64,000 nt of DNA. Source: an uncultured Eubacteriales bacterium. GTDB lineage: Bacteria; Bacillota; Clostridia; Peptostreptococcales; Anaerovoracaceae. Made by a program: the position numbers and the translations under genes. Positions 62,417 to 64,000 of this stretch are shown in pieces. How positions within the stretch are numbered: position 1 is the stretch's first letter; every line of letters starts with the position of its first letter. Under the pieces are notes generated by a model that was given only the letters and a program-made list of their open reading frames with translations, was not told the origin of the DNA and made no database searches. Location: the NCBI GenBank assembly GCA_910583765.1, contig CAJTYS010000023.1, positions 1-64,000 of the forward strand, written 5' to 3'.

Positions 62417-63619
62417 TTATGCAATTGTTCTGCTTTTCTGTCCCCGATAAATCCCAAAAGCAGCTGCAGCGGCAATGGCAGCTAAAACGAGAATCGCCAT
62501 AACCGGATAACTGACGTTCATGTTCAATACATGAAAAACCTTATAGCCGCCGAACACCTCTTTTGCCAAAGTGACATTTGCCAGACCGAAATCCACAAGC
62601 GCCCCAAGCCTCTGCGCAACGGTATCGCCCATTGCCGCCAGACCCACATTCACAAACAGAACTGCCAGACCTATACCCACTGTACCCATCTGGCTTTTCA
62701 TACGGGAGGAAATAAAGCAGATGACCAGACTATAAACCGCACCGGTAAAAATAAGCCACACAGCTCCAACAGCGGCAAGCTGCCAAACTTTCCATTGGAA
62801 CATGGACCGAGCATAGGTGGCAATGGACTGAATGGCAGCGTCCCAGCCGTGAAAACTTCCATGGGGCAGAAATCCAAATATAAAAGTAGCGGTCAGATAC
62901 AGTACGACCACAACAGTGGAGGCAACAAGTACGCTCAACAATTTTGCTGTAACGATTTTCCGCCTGCCATTTCGGGAGCTTAAGACCAGGTTGTCCATGC
63001 CGCTGGATCGTTCCACAGCGAAAACAGGGGCAATGACAAAGGCCAGCGGCACGAACAGCAGGAACTGCATCATATGCTCTCCCCAGTTATTGAACAGGTT
63101 CTCCCACAGCAGAGCGTTGGCAAACTCTGGCTCACCCAGTTCTTTCAGTCTTTGCAGAGAGGTGGACAGTTTCCGGCAGGCAGTGGTATCCCGCTTCCCC
63201 TGCCTTTCCAGTTCCGTGATCTTCGCTTGCAGAAGGGCGATACCATAAGGTTCCTCTGCGCTCTCCGGCGGTGTGCCGTTCCAATATTCCTCCACACGTT
63301 CAGCATAGGCGTGGTAATTCACAGCCAGAATAATCTCCGGCTGATCTTTGACGCTTCGGGCAATCATCCGCGCATCCGTGCCGTACCGGGCACTGACTTC
63401 CTGATAGATTTTTTCTGCTTTTGCGGCTTTTTCGCTGTCAAACGGTCCCTCCCAGGCAATGGCTAATTCCTCGTAAGCGAGGTAGCTGTCATTGCCGCCA
63501 ATTAGGAATACGGTGGAGGTCAGGCCGACCACACTGTAAAGGACAAGCAGGCACATCAGCAAAAGTAAAGTTCTCTTGTTGAGCAATAGTTTTCGTAGTT
63601 CAAATCGAAACAATGACAT
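62417..63619 (-). CDS. ABC-2-type transporter permease
   Basis: 400 aa from ATG 63619 (CCAGGAGGTG upstream; frame open to 63766). MSLFRFELRKLLLNKRTLLL is the typical ABC-2 permease start; one helix is followed by an extracellular domain of about 140 residues, then five helices. The motif VFAVERSSGMDNLVLSSRNG is common in gut Firmicute exporters of this type. It forms a pair with the ATPase gene 4 bases upstream. Substrate unknown. Confidence 0.85.
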   Translation of the reverse strand: MSLFRFELRKLLLNKRTLLLLMCLLVLYSVVGLTSTVFLIGGNDSYLAYEELAIAWEGPFDSEKAAKAEKIYQEVSARYGTDARMIARSVKDQPEIILAVNYHAYAERVEEYWNGTPPESAEEPYGIALLQAKITELERQGKRDTTACRKLSTSLQRLKELGEPEFANALLWENLFNNWGEHMMQFLLFVPLAFVIAPVFAVERSSGMDNLVLSSRNGRRKIVTAKLLSVLVASTVVVVLYLTATFIFGFLPHGSFHGWDAAIQSIATYARSMFQWKVWQLAAVGAVWLIFTGAVYSLVICFISSRMKSQMGTVGIGLAVLFVNVGLAAMGDTVAQRLGALVDFGLANVTLAKEVFGGYKVFHVLNMNVSYPVMAILVLAAIAAAAAFGIYRGQKSRTIA

Positions 63620-63623
63620 AGTG

Positions 63624-64000
63624 TCACCTCCTGGACTTTTCGGGCAAGTAGTTGAAGTGATATAGGTAAGCGTCCTCCAGCGTTGGTATGGCCTGTACCG
63701 CACCGCTGGCAGGCTTTGTTTCCTCAATGACGCGAACCTCCATGCGGCCGTCTTTCGTCCTGACATTGCTGATGACAGTCTGGTTTTGATAGTCCATAAG
63801 CTGCTCTGGGGACATCTCTACGAGCCAGACCCGTCCCTCCATCATATGGATATATTCTCCGCTCGTATAGATGTGCTGGATGGTGCCGTGTTCCATCATC
63901 ATGATATGCGAGGCAATCTGCTCCACATCGGATACAATATGAGTGGAAAGCAGCACCAGGCGGTCCTTTGCGTAGGCGGAGATAATGTTGCGGAACTTGA
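63624..64000 (-). CDS. ABC transporter ATP-binding protein (partial, runs off the window)
   Basis: Only the C-terminal about 125 residues are present. RLVLLSTHIVSDVEQIASHI is the H-loop region after Walker B, followed by the regulatory C-terminal part ending TLEDAYLYHFNYLPEKSRR. Walker A, signature and Walker B lie beyond base 64000. Partner of the permease at 62417. Confidence 0.88.
   Translation of the reverse strand, partial: KFRNIISAYAKDRLVLLSTHIVSDVEQIASHIMMMEHGTIQHIYTSGEYIHMMEGRVWLVEMSPEQLMDYQNQTVISNVRTKDGRMEVRVIEETKPASGAVQAIPTLEDAYLYHFNYLPEKSRR

Noticed and set aside
1..64000. rRNA, tRNA or riboswitch genes
   Set aside because: Reading by eye I found no cloverleaf, rRNA motif, T-box or known riboswitch core; a dedicated covariance search could still find small ones.

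Overview
The window looks like part of the chromosome of a spore-forming, anaerobic Clostridia-type Firmicute. The evidence is two sporulation genes (a SipL/SPOCS-LysM protein at 299 and spoIIR at 44619), strong AGGAGG ribosome-binding sites, mid-range base composition, and many peptidases, amidohydrolases and solute transporters. Several multicopy families typical of gut clostridia are also present: AAA-ATPase-like/PD-(D/E)XK proteins, Rpn nucleases and DUF4143 ATPases. A Lachnospiraceae or Anaerovoracaceae-like host is my best guess from family recollection; nothing in the window proves it.

Layout. 0.3-6.3 kb: SipL-like gene, an RloA/RloB (AbiL-like) defence pair whose second gene is frameshifted, and an AAA/PD-(D/E)XK gene. 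6.6-22.0 kb: a peptide-export locus. Two small cysteine-rich double-glycine peptides and a large secreted subtilase face an eight-gene operon on the other strand. That operon encodes an NHLM-type exporter (HlyD-like adaptor, C39 peptidase-ABC, second ABC), an ECF sigma factor, a STAS protein, a MATE transporter fused to a degenerate HATPase domain, a GNAT and a SpoIIE-type phosphatase with its own HATPase domain. The peptide pair and the STAS gene carry almost the same ECF-type promoter, with identical -35/-10 spacing, so the two halves probably form one regulon. 22.1-32.2 kb: a SnoaL-LytTR regulator, gene relics, an M26-like metalloprotease, and two near-identical Rpn nuclease genes flanking a hybrid histidine kinase. 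32.4-43.6 kb: a peptide/amide catabolism region in which two divergent amidohydrolase/AraC pairs lie as mirror images around an MFS transporter and a double M28 peptidase. 43.8-50.6 kb: tag, spoIIR, DUF4143 ATPases (one intact, one decayed), MFS, a DUF3990 pair and a TRIC-like channel. 50.6-53.9 kb: a second AAA/PD-(D/E)XK gene, a second SnoaL-LytTR regulator and relics. 54.4-59.6 kb: a self-contained sigma-54 regulon (enhancer-binding protein, M20 peptidase, sodium symporter). 59.7-64 kb: HtrA protease, AAA/PD-(D/E)XK relics, and an ABC transporter running off the end.

Main points of interest: (1) the cysteine-rich peptide pair tied by promoter to an NHLM exporter with partner-switching regulators; (2) arrays of exactly 33-bp-spaced direct repeats, different in sequence but identical in geometry, in front of both DUF4143 ATPase genes; (3) many frameshifted or decayed genes. 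Four of these depend on a single base and could be sequencing errors.
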